Positions 11,346 through 25,510 of a stretch of DNA of 64,000 nt are shown in pieces. Below the pieces are notes generated by a model. It saw nothing but the letters and a program-made list of their open reading frames with translations. It had not been told where the DNA came from and ran no database searches. Location: contig OX637402.1 in the NCBI GenBank assembly GCA_951799425.1, forward strand, positions 32,827,492-32,891,491, given 5' to 3'. Numbering within the stretch: position 1 is the stretch's first letter; each line of letters begins with the position of its first letter. Source of the DNA: Ilex aquifolium (Eukaryota; Streptophyta; Magnoliopsida; Aquifoliales; Aquifoliaceae). A program made the translations under genes and the position numbers.

Positions 11346-13833
11346 GGTTTTCATGAGAGAAATTCGGAAGATGGAATGAGAAAAGCATGCTTTTGGGTAC
11401 CCACTCCTTTGGAAATTTGTATATCAAATGCAATGTGAGTGTGGGTTTATTGTAGTTTAAAAGAAAGAATTGCACCGTTTAAGTATTACTCTGAAAACAC
11501 TCGATCTGTGAAAGCTTCAATAGGCCGTTGAGAAGTATTGTAAACAATAGAATCAGAAGGCGTTTGGCTTGTATTTTGTGGATCATGAAAAGCAGTTCAT
11601 TTTTTAGCAGTAGAAAGGCAACACCTATTATGAGGTATACTCAGCTGTACTTGGCCAGTGCACCTTTTTGTCAGATTGTTTTCATAATCAAACTATTGCA
11701 TTCGTAATTAGTTTATCTGGCTATTATGCACAATTAAACATTGATAGGCATTTAAAGTTATCGAGATTAAACATGTCTTTATCAAATATGCTCGTTTCAT
11801 ATGTGGGTATTGTACAAGATTGACATGTGTCCTTATTCTTTGTGAAGTTATGAACTTTCAATTGGAAATAAAAGTCAATGGCACAAAACCTACTGATACA
11901 TAAATATCAGTTTTGATCATTTATGTAATGTCCCTTCCATTTTTCTTTGCATGGGATGCCATGGCTGTGCAATGTAGACAATGATTGCATCTGATATATA
12001 CTTGTTCAAACACATGCTAAACAAGCTTAACTTCACATATTCAGTGGCATTTTCTTATCAAATATGTGAGTTCATGAAGGGGCTTCTGCACTGCAAGAAT
12101 TTTGTTGATTATTTCATGGTGTAAAAAAATTAGCATGCAGGGGCTTGTGTAAAGAGATCATTTAGTCAAACTGCAATGGTAGTAGAAATAACATTTAAAG
12201 AGCTCAAGGATGGGGTTAATATTTTACAGTGCTTTTTGTTCGCGTGATAATTATTTTTTCCGTTTTTCCTCGTGCATCCTTTGTTCTTAAACTGAAAGTA
12301 GCTCTGATACCAGTTAAACCTTGGTTTTGCCAACACCATTTATTGGACCTTTACAGAACTAATTCCAGGCTTGCCAAAGGGCAAATAGAACAGCAGTAAG
12401 CTAAATTCTTTCAGAACAACCTTTCCTTCAATAGCTTTTATGAGTATATATGACAGTCCAAATGTAAATGGTTGGTGGTGGCAGCTCCCAAGTTTTTTTT
12501 CCTGTTTCATAGTTGATGTTATTCCTTAGTGCATTATCTTTTCTTTTCCTTGTTCTTTTTATTTCACTTTCTTTCTTAAAACTTTTGCACATTTTTTTTC
12601 TTCATACAGTGATTAATTCACAAAGTATGCTCCTGATAATGTGAATGACGTCACTTCTGTGCTTTCATTCTGGTTCTCCTTTTTTCCGCCCCTGTTTTGT
12701 GAGGCTCAATGGTCCATCAAGTTCATGGTCTAGATAGAATGTAGTACAAATAAGAATTATACTTGGGGTGTCAATGGCCTTCATTTGCCTTGAATTCAGG
12801 CACAGATGGCCTAGTTTAGCATTGCTGTCAGGTTTCTATTGTTTGGATAAGGCTATGATACCCACACAAAATGTTGGTACCATACGGGAAGTGATTGTAA
12901 CGTTGTTGGATGCATTTCTACCATAATAAAACAGTAAATTTGTATTTTCATTTTGTCACGTTTTTGTTGGAGGAAAAAAGGAGTTATGGTATGGAATTAG
13001 ACATCCCGTTAATTCCCTATATAGCTGAATTGTGGCTTTTCAGCTTGATGATTAATTGTGGTAAGAATGGTCTCATGCTGAGAGGACTTTTAGATGAAAG
13101 TTGGCATTGATGTTGAGCCAGATTGCTCAGTTATCATGTTAGAACAGTTAAGGGGAACAGGGAGGGAGATACTGCAATCTGAAGAATGGGCGGAGCAGTA
13201 GTTCCATGTCTAAGCATCTGATATGTCCACTCCATCCATCTAGACATGTAATGCCAGCTTTTCATCCCCAGACACCTCTAGGAGGATATGATATAACGCG
13301 TATGACTGCAGCAATGGACTCATTGGTACCAGGAAGAAATAAACCATCCCTTCCCAGGATTCATGGCTCCTTCGAATGTATTAGGGTTTTTTATCCTTGC
13401 TCCTTTCCAGCCCACTTGATGACCCAATTGTTGTTAGGTTTTTTTGGTTCATCAAATGTTTTTTTCGTTATTTTTCTTCTTGGTGGATTACACTTCATGC
13501 ATAGTTGAGTGACACACTTTGTATGAAATTGGCCTCATTTGAATTCTCAATATGTATATTGGAAGAAATATTGCTGCTAATATACCTCTGACCTTGGTTT
13601 GTTAAGAAAGATCCTGAACGGGTTTATTAGTGGTTTGCCATGCACCTACCTTCAAAACAACTTTTAACAGAGTCCAATATTAATATTAAATTTAGTTCAT
13701 TAAACAATGAAAACTAGCACCCATGGATCACTAATACTATTATACTCATGTAATAATGACTATAGTTAATTAATTATACCACAACACACAATCTCACTAT
13801 ATAAACGAGATTGCTTGTGTGAGATTCCGGAAA

Positions 13834-13929
13834 GAGTAATGTTACTTGCACTTAGTTTATTGATCTAATTATTCTTACTTATTAGATTAACAAATTAAGT
13901 GAATAAATTAGATTCAAATAACATTATTG
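13834..13929. mobile_element. short MITE-like inverted repeat
   Basis: 'gagtaatgttacttg' with 'tttattgatctaatt' at the left is matched in inverse by 'aataaattagattcaaataa' and 'cattatt' at the right. The ends resemble those of the 170-bp element at 40224-40393 ('gtaatgttac'). No clear target duplication was found. Confidence 0.35.
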
Positions 13930-14780
13930 TTAAAGAAGTATGCCGATGATCCAAGTTTAGATTGTACATGGACATAACTCTCCCTGGTCTGAGTTAGGTC
14001 CTTGCAATCATCCTAAACCAGCCCGTGTGTATGATTATCACGGTCCAAATTTTTTATCTGAAAAATTGTTTGCTAAAGTCTTTTTTTCCTTTTTTTTTTT
14101 TTTGGATTACATCAGCCATTTTTTTGGTCTGTAAGTAACTCATCCGCGACACTTGATTGTAAGTGGTGGTGGTGGCAGGTTGCGGCCTTGGTTGGCACTG
14201 GATCAGTAGTGGGATATAGATGGTGTTAGTGGTGGTTAGGTAGTGTTCATGAAGGATTGGAGTAGTATATGGTGGTGCTCTCTCTCTCTCTCTGCGAATA
14301 AAGACAACAAGTACCCCCTTATCATAGCAAATTCTATTTTGACCTAGAGAAAAAGAGGGATTGTTGCCAAAAAAAGAGAACTTCATTGTCATTGATAAAA
14401 ATATAATTTCTTATTTCTTATAAATATTTTAGTTTCGATGTTTTGGCGTGGATGTCTTATTTATTTTTATTGAATTAAAGAAGTGATTAGTTGAGGTGCA
14501 CATAAAATAATTTGACTTTTGAAAAAAAAAATGTATTTTGGGTGAAAAAAATTTGGACCAAAATTAGAGCACTGCGACTGTTACCAATTCAGTTACTAAA
14601 TTTTGTCTATCAAGACAACATAATAGTTTACTGGAGTTGGTGAATTTTACTTACTTTTTTCTAGTGGAAGTGGAACCACATCCATTCATGGCCTTTTAAC
14701 TTGGGAAATTATCTCCTACAAGTAAATCCCCGCCCAAACTAAAACAAGCTTGTTCCTCGGTGGCTCTCTACTGCGCTCTC

Positions 14781-14812
14781 TCTCTCTCACACACACACAC
14801 ACACAGACACGC
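14781..14812 (+). repeat. (CT)n(AC)n microsatellite in 5' leader
   Basis: A short compound run of 'tc' then 'ac' dinucleotides ends just before the Obg-family start codon at 14823, so it probably lies in the 5' UTR. Confidence 0.8.
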
Positions 14813-14822
14813 ACGCATCAAA

Positions 14823-17800
14823 ATGATATCTTTGGCTGGTTGGCAATCATCATCTCCGTATATGAACTTGAGCTTTCGCAAGGATTCGTTTGGCTCGCTG
14901 TCATCGTTCTTCTCTGACCGTCTTCTCCCAACAAGGTTTGTTGTTAGCTTTTCCAAAGTTTTAACCTTTTTCAATCAACCATTTCAACATTCTACTGCTA
15001 AAGGGGTTTCCCTAGCAAACCCTCTTTCCTTTGGTCAAATAAATTAAACAAACAGATGCGCTAATGCTTCTGTTGTTATTTTCTTTTTGTACAAGAGAAG
15101 AAATTTACTCCCAATTGAGCCAAACTGTTGTACTACCGTCAATTAAATGCGTAATTTCGTTTTCTTGGACTGAAAATAGCGAACGATAAAGGAAAATATT
15201 GTTTGAGTTCACCTCACTCTCTCTTTTCAACTTCTCGTTGAGATGCAACTCAATTCAACGTATTTTTTTCCTAAAAAAAGCAAGCCCTACTTGCTTCCAT
15301 TTTTGAGTTGGAGATGGAGTTTTCATTACAGTATCCTTGGTGTTCTCTGGATAGTCTTATAAAAACCGCCACTGGGAAACACAAGCAAATGACCTTTGAA
15401 GTTTGTTTCTCCAGAATTATAATAATGTTACGACCCGCATAACTTGATACAATGTGAAATAGTAGAGGTATCACAAATGGGTAAAAATTTAAGAAAGAGT
15501 TGATTTAGATGATTTGAACATGTTTATAGAGCATTTATAACTACACCAGCGGAAAAAGAATAAAATAGTTTGTGATTAGACAAGCACAATGCTTCAGCAA
15601 CACTTCTGTAGCTGACCTCAAAAAGTTGGACATACCTTTGTTGAGTTGAGTTGTAGACAATTCATGATGAGGTTGGTGAAAAGTACCAATTGCTTGATTA
15701 AGGATCTCGCATTTTCAGTTTGCACGGAACTACCTGAATTTGTTCTTGTAGGTTGCATTTGGTTACATGAAAATTTGACAGGCTTGATTTTGTTTGATGT
15801 AGCACTTGGAATCGATTGAGTTGATGGATTCCTTTTTCCACAGAACCCTGTTCAGGATGATAAAATTTACTTTTTAATGCTATAAAAACATTGTGGCATG
15901 TCCAGATGCATTCTTAGTTTCATGCTATTGTTTTGATGCTATTTGATATATTCGTCATTTATTCATGCTTGTGGTGTTTTTATCCTACTACATGGATTAC
16001 CAAGGCAGACCTATTTTAACTTATTTTTATAATGTTTGCAAAAATGCAGTTACTTCTCAGAGAAGTCCTTCGATTATTGGCATTGAATCAGTTCGCAATA
16101 TTTATGGTTTTTATTTTATATACCCTCCCTTGAATATATTTTCACTCTTGAACTTATTTTGTTGTTCATGTTAATCTAAAAATCGAAACATACTACAGAA
16201 GTTTCTATAACTGCTTTTTTGCATTTTTTGTTCTAATTATAGCTATTGACCTTCTTATCCATAGTTTTAATCGGGAAAGAAGGAGTAATGAGAGCTATCG
16301 ATTCTATAAACTGAAATGTGCCCTTGCGAGGGTCAAAGAGTCTCCTTCCCCAAGCACTGATACATTGATAAGAGAACCTCATAAATATTTTGATCAGGTC
16401 AGCATCACAGTTCGTTCTGGAGATGGAGGCCATGGTGCCATTCTTAGTATGCCAAACCAGGGAGCTCCTTCTAAATCCCAAGGAAAACTTGAAAAGGCAA
16501 AGATGAGGAAGAAGACTTCATATAAAAGAGATTTTGATGGATCACTTATCCTTCCTATTGGAGGACATGGTGGGGATGTTGTAATCTACGCAGATGAGGG
16601 CAAAGATTCATTGTTGGAATTTCACATGAAAAGGCGACACAATGCAAAGCGTGGGAGCAATGTTGATGCAATGGGTGTTTTGACCTCTCAATTGCATGAT
16701 GGACTTGCTGCCTCAACATTGCGTATTTCAGTACCTGTAGGTTTGTGCATTACTTTGCTGAGTTATTTAAGTATGAAGGCTGAGGGAAGTATATAGATTT
16801 CTGTTGATTACCTTTTCTATGTCTTCTCAACATGGTAGCAGATCGAAAGATCAAACGAATACGACACCATGTAAACTAAGGTCGGTTCATGATGTTTTCT
16901 ATCATTGACAGGTACGGTTGTAAAACATAAACGGGGGAAGTTTTTGGCTGATCTAGCTCGCCCAGGTGATGAAATTCTTGTTGCAAGGGGTGGACAAGGA
17001 GGGGTGAGCTCTGTCTTCATAAACATAGGAAAATATGTTTGTAATATGTATGACCAATGTTTATAGCAACTGAAATATATTCTTTTTGCTCTCCTAACTT
17101 CTCCATCAAATATTTGCTTATTTCAAATAATAAGTGATATATTAGACATAGATGGCCAGGGCTTATATTTATGGGTCAAGTGGGAGTTTTCTTTTGTCTT
17201 AATGAGGGGTGTTATTGTGCACAGCACATCTTGTTGGTATTAGTAACCCTTATTTGAACATTTGTTGAACCTGTTTACTTGATCTGTAATTTGTTTTCCT
17301 TCTTCTATGGCAGATTAGCTTGCTAGAAATGCCAGAGCATAGAAGGAAAAGAATGATGGCTTTAACCACCAATGTGATGAGGGATGACAGTGATAAGGTA
17401 AACATAAGTAATGCCATGTTCTTGTATGTGGTATGCACTCTCAACTTATCTTTTTTTTTTAAGAATCGAGAAGTTTCTTCATCAAGGGAGCCTAAAATTC
17501 ATAATCAGCTCCTCTTTGATGTTTCATTTTTTTAAGCATTCATCTATTAACCCAATCTTTCCTGGATATTTGGATTCGATTTTCAGAGCATAGATTAGAA
17601 CATGATGATTTGGTGCCGCAAAAGACAAAGTGTGTATGACTGCCAAAAATATAGCATTTTTGTAATCAATCAAATGACAAAGTACCCTATGCTTACAAAG
17701 TGAGAATGAGTTTTAGGTAAAGATGTGTTATATAGTTAGGGTAGCTAGGAAATTATCAGATAAACATATTTGTTTATTACTGGAGATCAAAAGCCACTCC

Positions 17801-20800
17801 CAGATTTCACATGAATGAAATTTATGAGTGCATGAGTTACAAATATTTCTCCAGTCTATTACCCTTGTTATTGCTGATGAATGGTCACACATTAACTATG
17901 TCATTGTAAGGTTTGTGAAAATGCCCCTTGCTCCCTGTTTTAAGATGAATTGTGCAGCATGTTAGTGGAGGGAATGCTTTGCTTTCTAAGAGAATATATC
18001 TTTGCTTACTGGGCTAAGCACATAACTTAAAAGCATATGGACTGTTATTGTGATTCTGTTCTCCTCTTACATTCTAGAAAAAATATTAAACTAAATATAA
18101 TTCTTATTGTTTGAATGCGGACTTCCAAAATTAGGTAATTTTTGCAATGAGATGTATTTTAGACCTTCTAAACTTCTTAATCACTGTCAATTCCTGGCAG
18201 GTTTTAGTGCTTGGGCAGCCTGGCGAGGAGGTTAGTTTGCAGTTGATACTAAGAGTAGTTGCTGATGTTGGTCTTGTAGTAAGTATTGCTTATATTTTTC
18301 CTGTTCCTGGTGTCCATTCATAAATATGTGCTTATGTGCTGTGTGCATACCTTCAATTTTTGAATATGCTTGTAGTGAATGTATATTTATTGGACATAAA
18401 CATAAATGAAACTCTTTAACCCGTAAGGTATCTATAATCATATTCTATTTTTTTGAGATATTTGGTCTCGTTTACCTTCTACTTAATCTTTTTTGGGATT
18501 GCTTAACATTCGTTTTGTACTAATTGATCAAATGTTTCAGGAGGTGATGGGGGTGGAAAAATAGAGCTTGAATACTGAATTGACAACTGACAAAATGGCA
18601 ACTGAACCAGAACCAGCCTTGCCTAGGAGGGTTCGGTTTCTCCTAGACTAGATTGACCTTCTCTAACATGATTATTATCATTCATTTATATTAGATGTTT
18701 GCAGCCCTTTAAAAAAATTATATTAGATGTTTGGTAACTTATCCAATAATATACTTTCCGACAAAAAACTTATCCAATAATATATAATCATTTCCCTTGA
18801 AAAATTGCAGTTCTAGTAATTTGTCTATCAAAATTTGATTGACTCTTTCCTGTTTCAACCCACCTATCGATCAGCCATCCGATGTGTCCCCAAGTTAGGC
18901 CATTGCAGTATGAAATCATCTAAGCACCAGTGAATTAACGGAGGATATATCTAAATGAAAAGTCTGATTTGGATGACTGATACCAATGAGGTTTGTCAAT
19001 TCTTTTGTGATGAATTAATGATATAATATTTTTTCATCTTTTTAGCTAGTATATGTTCTACTAATAGGATTTGGAAAACTTGTGTTATGGACACTGCCTA
19101 TGTTCTGCAGATTGTCTAATGGTTTCTGGATTGACTGGCATGAAACATTTGATCGCTATGAAACTAACCTGAAGCATGTGAGAGGAATTGTTCCTCTTAA
19201 CTTTTTTCCCCCTTATTTGTTTTTACAATAACACATTAGGATATATATTGACAGAGTGTGGAAAAAAAAAATAATCTAAGTTTTACACACTTACTGAACC
19301 AGTGTATCAAGAACACATGGCTGTCTTTTTTTTTTTTGTGGCCAGGGGAGTGTATATCTAAATCACATGGCTTATTGAGGGTTCTGATTGATGTGGAATG
19401 GATCCAAAATGTCGATTGATCCAAATTATTTGCTTTCTGCTATACTTTTTTGGTTGATAGGGTGCTGAACATGTTGATGTGAATTATAGATATTGATATA
19501 CTAAGCATCAATTCTTCCTACTACTTTTGATTTATATGCTTGTTTTTTAGGGACTCCCAAATGCTGGAAAATCAACTCTATTGGCAGCCATTACGCTGGC
19601 AAAGCCTGAGATTGCTGATTATCCATTCACAACCTTAATGCCAAACCTTGGACGTCTTGATGGTGATCCTATGTTGGGGGCAGGGAAATATTCATCTGAA
19701 GCTACATTGGCAGATTTGCCTGGTCTTATTGAAGGTGCTCATCTGGGGAAGGTATTTAAGCACTGTATTATTTTTTGCACTCTATTCTTCTTCTTCTGCA
19801 CTTTATTATTTTTGAATTCTATTGGTTAACATTTACTGTTCTAATCTTTCAGGGTCTTGGTCGAAATTTCTTGAGGCACCTGAGGAGAACTCGGTTATTG
19901 GTCCATGTTGTTGATGCAGCTGCTGAGGATCCTGTGAATGACTACAGAACTGTAAAAGAAGTATGTTTATCCTCAATTGCCAAGTTTGTTCTAATATTTT
20001 GTCCTCTTACTTTGTGCCTGAAAACACTTTGTAATACAAAAAATCGAACATTGATCGTTTAAAAGTTATATTTTAAATAATAATTTATTTTTTCTTTTTT
20101 TCTAATTACACAATTTAAAATTAAAGTGAACACAGAGAAAATAAGAGAGAGGTAGATGTAGATTAATGAGATTGTCTGGTATTGAAAAGTGTGTTGATTA
20201 AGTTGTCTAACATTTTGGAGGTCATGTAAAGAATAAGATATTTTTGAGTGAAAAAATAAATTTGGGGATGAATTTTGTGTTATTGGATTAAAGTAGATGA
20301 AAATTGAGACAATTTTGACCGTTGTGCTTTCATGAATTGAGAATTCAACTTTCTAGTTGTAATATTTCATAAATTATAGATAGCAATAACGTCGTGCCTG
20401 AAGACACTCTGTAATACCAAAAATTGAGCATTGATCGTGCAAGATTATTATTTTAAATAATAATTTTTTTTTAATTACGCAATTTAAAATTAAAGTAATC
20501 AGAGAAAAAATAAGATAGGTAGGTGTAGATTAATGAATAATGAGATTGTCTGATATTGGGAAGTGTGTTGGTTGAATTATCTAATATTGGAGGTCGTGTA
20601 GAGAAGATAATATTTTTTAGGGGAAAAACAAATTTGGGGATGAATTTTGTGTCATTGAATTGAATAAATCTTGACCGTTGTTGTGTTTTTATAAGTTGAA
20701 AATTCAACTTACTAACTGTGATTGTATCTGATTACAAAAATTGTTGCTAATTCACAAGGTCCTTGGCTAAACTTTTATTTGGGTATTACCATTTTTTCCT

Positions 20801-22449
20801 CTGTTCTCTTAATCTCCTTTTTGCTGTTCTTCTCTTTTTACTCCGTTTCTAATATGGGAAATTGGAAAACTTAGCCGAAGTCTTGTCAGATTGTCAAGAT
20901 ATAGCTTTTGTTGTTCTCCTTGTGGTTAGCTTCTCCTGTTGGTTGTTTTGTACTTGGTAACCCACTTATTCACATAAAGAAAATAACAACGCTCTTCTAC
21001 CCTGGGTAAAGTATTGTTCGTCTATATTTGGCTCATTGACTTATTTGGGTTACATGTTCCTGTATTTTTACGTCATGGCATCGATGTCTTTTACTTTATT
21101 GTTTACGGTAGAAGAATTTCGAACATTTGGTATTTGTACATGTCTGATTGAATGGCCTGGACAAACTTCACATTTTCTTAATCAGACACAGATTGTCATT
21201 TATTTGCTCCACTTGCACATTTGTTGAATTCCCTTATTTTGATTTTGCAGGAATTGCGCATGTACAATCCTGATTATCTTGAACGGCCGTATATCGTGGT
21301 GCTCAATAAGATAGATATTCCTGAGGTATGTGATTTTGATTGTATCTTAGCTGGTACTTCTTTTTAGCTGAAAATTGTATTTTTACTGGTGCCAAAGTGT
21401 TTTATATGTTAATACTATGTGCAACTTATCAATTAACTCTCACAAGGCTTTAACTTTCACAATGATTATGACTATAGGCAATGCTTAGGCTTCCATCTTT
21501 GACTCAAGAAATATGGAGAATCGGATGCGATAAGATACCTTCTAAGTCTGAGACAAGCACTGTAACTGCTGTTCAATCGTCGTCCAGTTACAGGGAAAAT
21601 GCAAATGATCTTTCTTCTGGGATCACTGATAAGGATCAGAAGGTTAAAGAAATCGAGGAGTATCCACGCCCTCTAGCTATTGCGGGTGTTAGCGTCTTGT
21701 AAGTTCAAACGTAGTTTCCATTTTTCTTCGCAATAGTTTCATGTCCGCTACCCATCATAAAGTATGTTTTATAACAAAATCCAGATAATGTGCTTCTTAA
21801 GAACCAAAAAACCATTGTGTTTTAACTAAGTATACACTTCCACATAGAGATGAGCTAATTTGCTTATGCTCAGCATATCCAATCAAACCAACCTGCCTCA
21901 ATTTCAGGATCCTTTGGGAAATGAGTACACAAGAATGACTTTAATTTAATTCTTCCTTGAGAAAACTTTAGAGAATGTGCTTTTGAAGGTTTGTGGATCT
22001 CGTCATTTTATGAAGTAGCAGTGGTTTTGCTTCGAACGTTTTCCCATATTTTTTGTTTAGTATATTGCTTCCAGATGATCCTTAGTTTTGTGTGTGTGAT
22101 AGAAAAATAAATTTAGGAATGGAGTTCTAATGATACTGATACGTAAGGCATGTATAAACAGCATAAGCTATAGGCCAAACTACTTTAAAGGCTTCTATTT
22201 GTGAAAATGATCCACCATTTTGTTTACGTTCATTGTTTCTTGTTTTGTAAATTCCTTGGCATTTTATTTTAAACCAGTCACTAAGTCGAATAGGCTTAGT
22301 GGATAAATTTTGTTGTTTTTTCGGATCCTTTACTGGCATGTGTTTCTGTGTATTATGGTGAAGTTCTCCTGTCTCGCAGGAAAGGAATTAGGGTCAGTGA
22401 AATGTTGGAGGAGATAAGGGCTGCCTTGCGTAAGTGTCGAGATTCTTAA
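14823..22449 (+). CDS. Obg/CgtA-family GTPase, probably mitochondrial or plastid
   Basis: Ten exons: 14823-14935, 16265-16740, 16912-17003, 17314-17397, 18201-18278, 19551-19751, 19853-19960, 21251-21325, 21478-21698, 22380-22449. All phases match and give 505 residues. After a Ser/Arg/Phe-rich targeting sequence comes the glycine-rich Obg fold (about residues 75-240, 'RSGDGGHGA', 'ARGGQGG'). The G domain has G1 GLPNAGKST (282-290), G2 'YPFTTL', G3 DLPG (336-339), G4 NKID (403-406) and G5 near 480-482. There is no bacterial OCT domain. Obg proteins act in large ribosomal subunit assembly; the protein resembles the plant Obg branch that includes Arabidopsis OBGM rather than plastid ObgC, but the compartment is inferred. 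The join of exon 1 to exon 2 (1.3-kb intron) is the least certain part. Intron 7 contains two Helitron-like repeats. Confidence 0.93.
20012..20383 (-). mobile_element. Helitron-like relic, first of a tandem pair in intron 7
   Basis: It starts on the plus strand with 'gtgcctgaaaacactttgta' and ends near 'cataaattatagat'. This is the same layout as the intact Helitrons of this window, where 'gtgcctgaaggcacagcgta' lies near one end and 'ctttattatatagat' marks the other. On this reading the element is on the minus strand. Interior differs from the intact copies. Boundaries are approximate. Confidence 0.45.
20390..20735 (-). mobile_element. Helitron-like relic, second of the tandem pair
   Basis: A diverged second copy of the preceding repeat, beginning 'cgtgcctgaagacactctg' and sharing 'gtagattaatga', 'aatttggggatgaattttgtg' and 'gaaaattcaactta'. 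A third copy is at about 52385-52690. The pair lies inside intron 7 of the Obg-family gene and does not disturb the splice sites. Confidence 0.45.
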
Positions 22450-23230
22450 AGAAGCAATTAAAGTATCCTTGGAACCATGAGAACTTTGATAATTGTGACT
22501 CTGCATATCACCTGATCTCGTATGGTTAACTGGAGACGTTGGGCCTTTAGGTTGGCCAACTTGTTCTCCCAAGCAGCAGGACATTTACTAATTAACAACT
22601 CCCCTGCCACCCCATGCTGGAAATGGGTACACCGTGTACAATTCTTGTGGCGGCTCCTTGCCAAGTTCACATTTCTATGATCTTGGGTTTGTCTATAGAA
22701 TGGATACGGTTGCTAGAGTTGTAGATAGCTTTTGTTTGATAATTTAAATGTTGTAAATTCCAACCCTCAAGCTAATACTTTCTATGCCTGTTTTCATATG
22801 TGCCAATTCTGTGTTATATGATTCACGCGAGTGCACATCCACATTTTGAGTGGGCTGGAAGTGCCATAACCTGTCGTATGATCCAAAGAGATGAGACAGT
22901 TTAATGTCAATCTTGATACTTTTGTTCCTGCAATTTCATTCTGTAGATTCAATTAACGATGCGACTGTATGGAGGAGGAGGCCATTAACTTCCCTGGATT
23001 TTCTCTTTTTAGATGGCAAGACTATTATCTAGTTTGGTTTTGGTTACTGATTTTGCCATAATACCCCAAAAGCCAAGAAAATATAATAAAAATTAGGAAA
23101 GGAAACTTTCAAACTCAGAGAAGGAAAGCAGGTGAAGAGACCTGCACAAGCAATCCCAAGGGAAGGCTGTGTGAGAAGCAAAGGTGATACAGGAATGCTG
23201 CTCGTAACTGCAAAGGTGTCCAGTTTATTT
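22450..23230. other. 3' region of the Obg gene and spacer
   Basis: The first few hundred bases are probably 3' UTR. Nothing else is recognised. Confidence 0.5.
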
Positions 23231-23243
23231 TCCTCCCCTCTAA

Positions 23244-23255
23244 TATATATATATA

Positions 23256-23309
<54 letters not shown>

Positions 23310-23310
23310 A
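23244..23310. repeat. compound (AT)n(GT)n microsatellite
   Basis: Six 'at' units are followed by about 23 'gt' units and then 'atatgaatatg'. Pure enough to be length-polymorphic. Confidence 0.95.
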
Positions 23311-24690
23311 ATATGTATGCGTGATTGGACAAAACACGAAACCACCTGCAACGGTGTTGACAAGGTAGATTGAACCCTAACCCATAAATCATTAAACATA
23401 AATATTGTTAATTTGGCAATGCGGCTCATACGGCTGCAGTTATATGGCATGAACTCTTTGCCAAGTTTATAAAAAGGCAAAAAACTTTATAAGGTTTTTT
23501 TGGATTTTCAAATGACATTGTTGTAATGTCAACAACCATATAATATAGGTGATGCACAAGTGATCCTCCAGTTGAAAGTACCAAGTAATTAAATGAGTGA
23601 CATTCTTAGAAGAAAATACCAAGTAAATTAAATTTAGGTAACCAATCCAACCGATTTTATGTCATTCTCATAGTCAATTGGAAGTGTGATGAAGTCCTAT
23701 TTGTTGCCAAAAATGCATAACCTAACCAATGTTCACACAATTCAGTATGGGTTTACACATTTTTTTATCCTTATTATCATTCCACATCCTTTCACTAAGA
23801 AAAAAAAATACAATACAATTATAGGGGTCTTTATGTCTCTCAAGTCACTTCTCTCCTATCTCACACAAGTGAATCCTCAAAATAAACAAGTTTCATATCA
23901 AAACTTGTCTAAACAAAACTTTTTTAACTACTCATTTCTGGTCACTTCTTTCCACCGCCTACACCAGATCTTATCTTGCTTAGACATTTGTTCTCTTCTT
24001 CTTTGTTATGTGGTGAGTTCCCAGATTTCTCTTTGCTAGTTTCTCTTTTTCTTGCCAACGACACGATCTTGAGTAGCCTGATAATGCTCAAGTTCAAGAA
24101 AAACTCAATTCTTCTGCGCTTGAATTATCTCCGAGAAATGGTGTTGCGTATGGAACACTTTTATAAGGTAAAATTAAAAACAATGGCATAGAATTTGATA
24201 TATTGCAACTAAAACATGTCATTTTATTATGTTTATTTAGTTGGGAATAAAAAAAAACATAGATGTTATGAATGATGTTTTTTATTTTTTGAATAAAGAT
24301 GGAATTGCAATAATGGATGATATAGATCCATTTGGAGAATGGTGAGACATGGCAAGTGAATGATAGAGTAAAGGATGATGGAGTAAAAGATGATGTGGTT
24401 ACACAACTACCAGTTAGGCCGCCGCTGAAGGTTGGGATGTTGAACTTTCTTCTAATTAATATTAGACTCTATCTCTAATTAGAGACTTAAGATGACCCAC
24501 ATGCCATATTATTTTTTTAATAAATAAATATTATGTATATTTAATATATATATCCAATTTATTGAGTCAAATCCTTGATGGAAGGACGTTACTGACAGTT
24601 TCTCTATCTCTATTAGATAAGGGTCCCTACCTATATATATATTTTTATGCATGTGATTTTCCATCAAGTCATGTGTATTCAGATATCATA
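23311..24690. other. spacer, nothing recognised
   Basis: AT-rich sequence with no domain-bearing open frame, RNA gene or clear element boundary. Confidence 0.45.
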
Positions 24691-25247
24691 TATATAGGCA
24701 AGGGCAGAGGGAGGCTAGGGCCAGGGTGGGCACGTGCCCCCCCTCAAAAAAAAAATTTTTTTTTTTTAGTTAAGTATATATATTATAAATTTGTATAATA
24801 TATTATTTGTGCCCACACAAAATCCAAGATAAAAATATTAGGTTCACATTATTTACCCAAAAAAATTAAAAAATTAAGTTCATTTAAAACAAAAAAAATT
24901 GAGCCCACTATTATCTATCCAAACTTATTAAAAAATCAAATATTTGACCTATCACAATCCACCCAAACCTATTAAAAAAAAGGGAAATTTGGAGGCCGGT
25001 CCCCCTATATGGACTTGTTTGGATTTAAGTCCGTCAAGGAAACTTATTTGTTATGAAATCCATTTTTTGTCAATTTTACCATACTATCCCTTCCCTTTAG
25101 AAGTGAAATAAAACTAAAAATTAAAAACTCCTAAATCTTAGGAGTTTGACTAACATTAAAATATTTTCTCTCTCATATCTATCTATATCCATATATAAGT
25201 TAAGAGTTTGACTAACATTAAAATTTTATCTCTCTCTTATCTATCTA

Positions 25248-25477
25248 CTAGTTATTGCCTGTGCCTGAAGGCACAGCGTAATAAAAAATGGTAAACAATA
25301 AACATATTTGTATTCATATCCAAAATCAAATCACAAACATAAAGAAAAGATAAAAGAATTTAAGTATCGGTTTGTAGTGGGGGTGAGAGGTGGTGGGCGG
25401 AGACGGTGATGGTGGTGGTGGGTGGCAATGATTTGTGGTGGTGGCGGAGGCGGTGGTGGTGGCGGCGATGATGGTGA

Positions 25478-25510
<33 letters not shown>

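Larger units (their letters stand above)
10777..14759. other. long spacer between Lon-domain gene and Obg gene
   Basis: The first ~200 bp are probably 3' UTR. A short tandem duplication (11100-11345) and a small MITE-like hairpin (about 13834-13929) are listed separately. The rest has no protein with family resemblance; open frames at 12910-13110 and 13206-13508 lack codon bias or recognisable domains. A non-coding transcript cannot be excluded. Confidence 0.5.

Noticed and set aside
12910-13508. Two open frames (66 and 100 codons) in the spacer after the Lon-domain gene
   Set aside because: No domain, no codon bias, no splice partners and no similarity I recognise. They could be part of a non-coding transcript.
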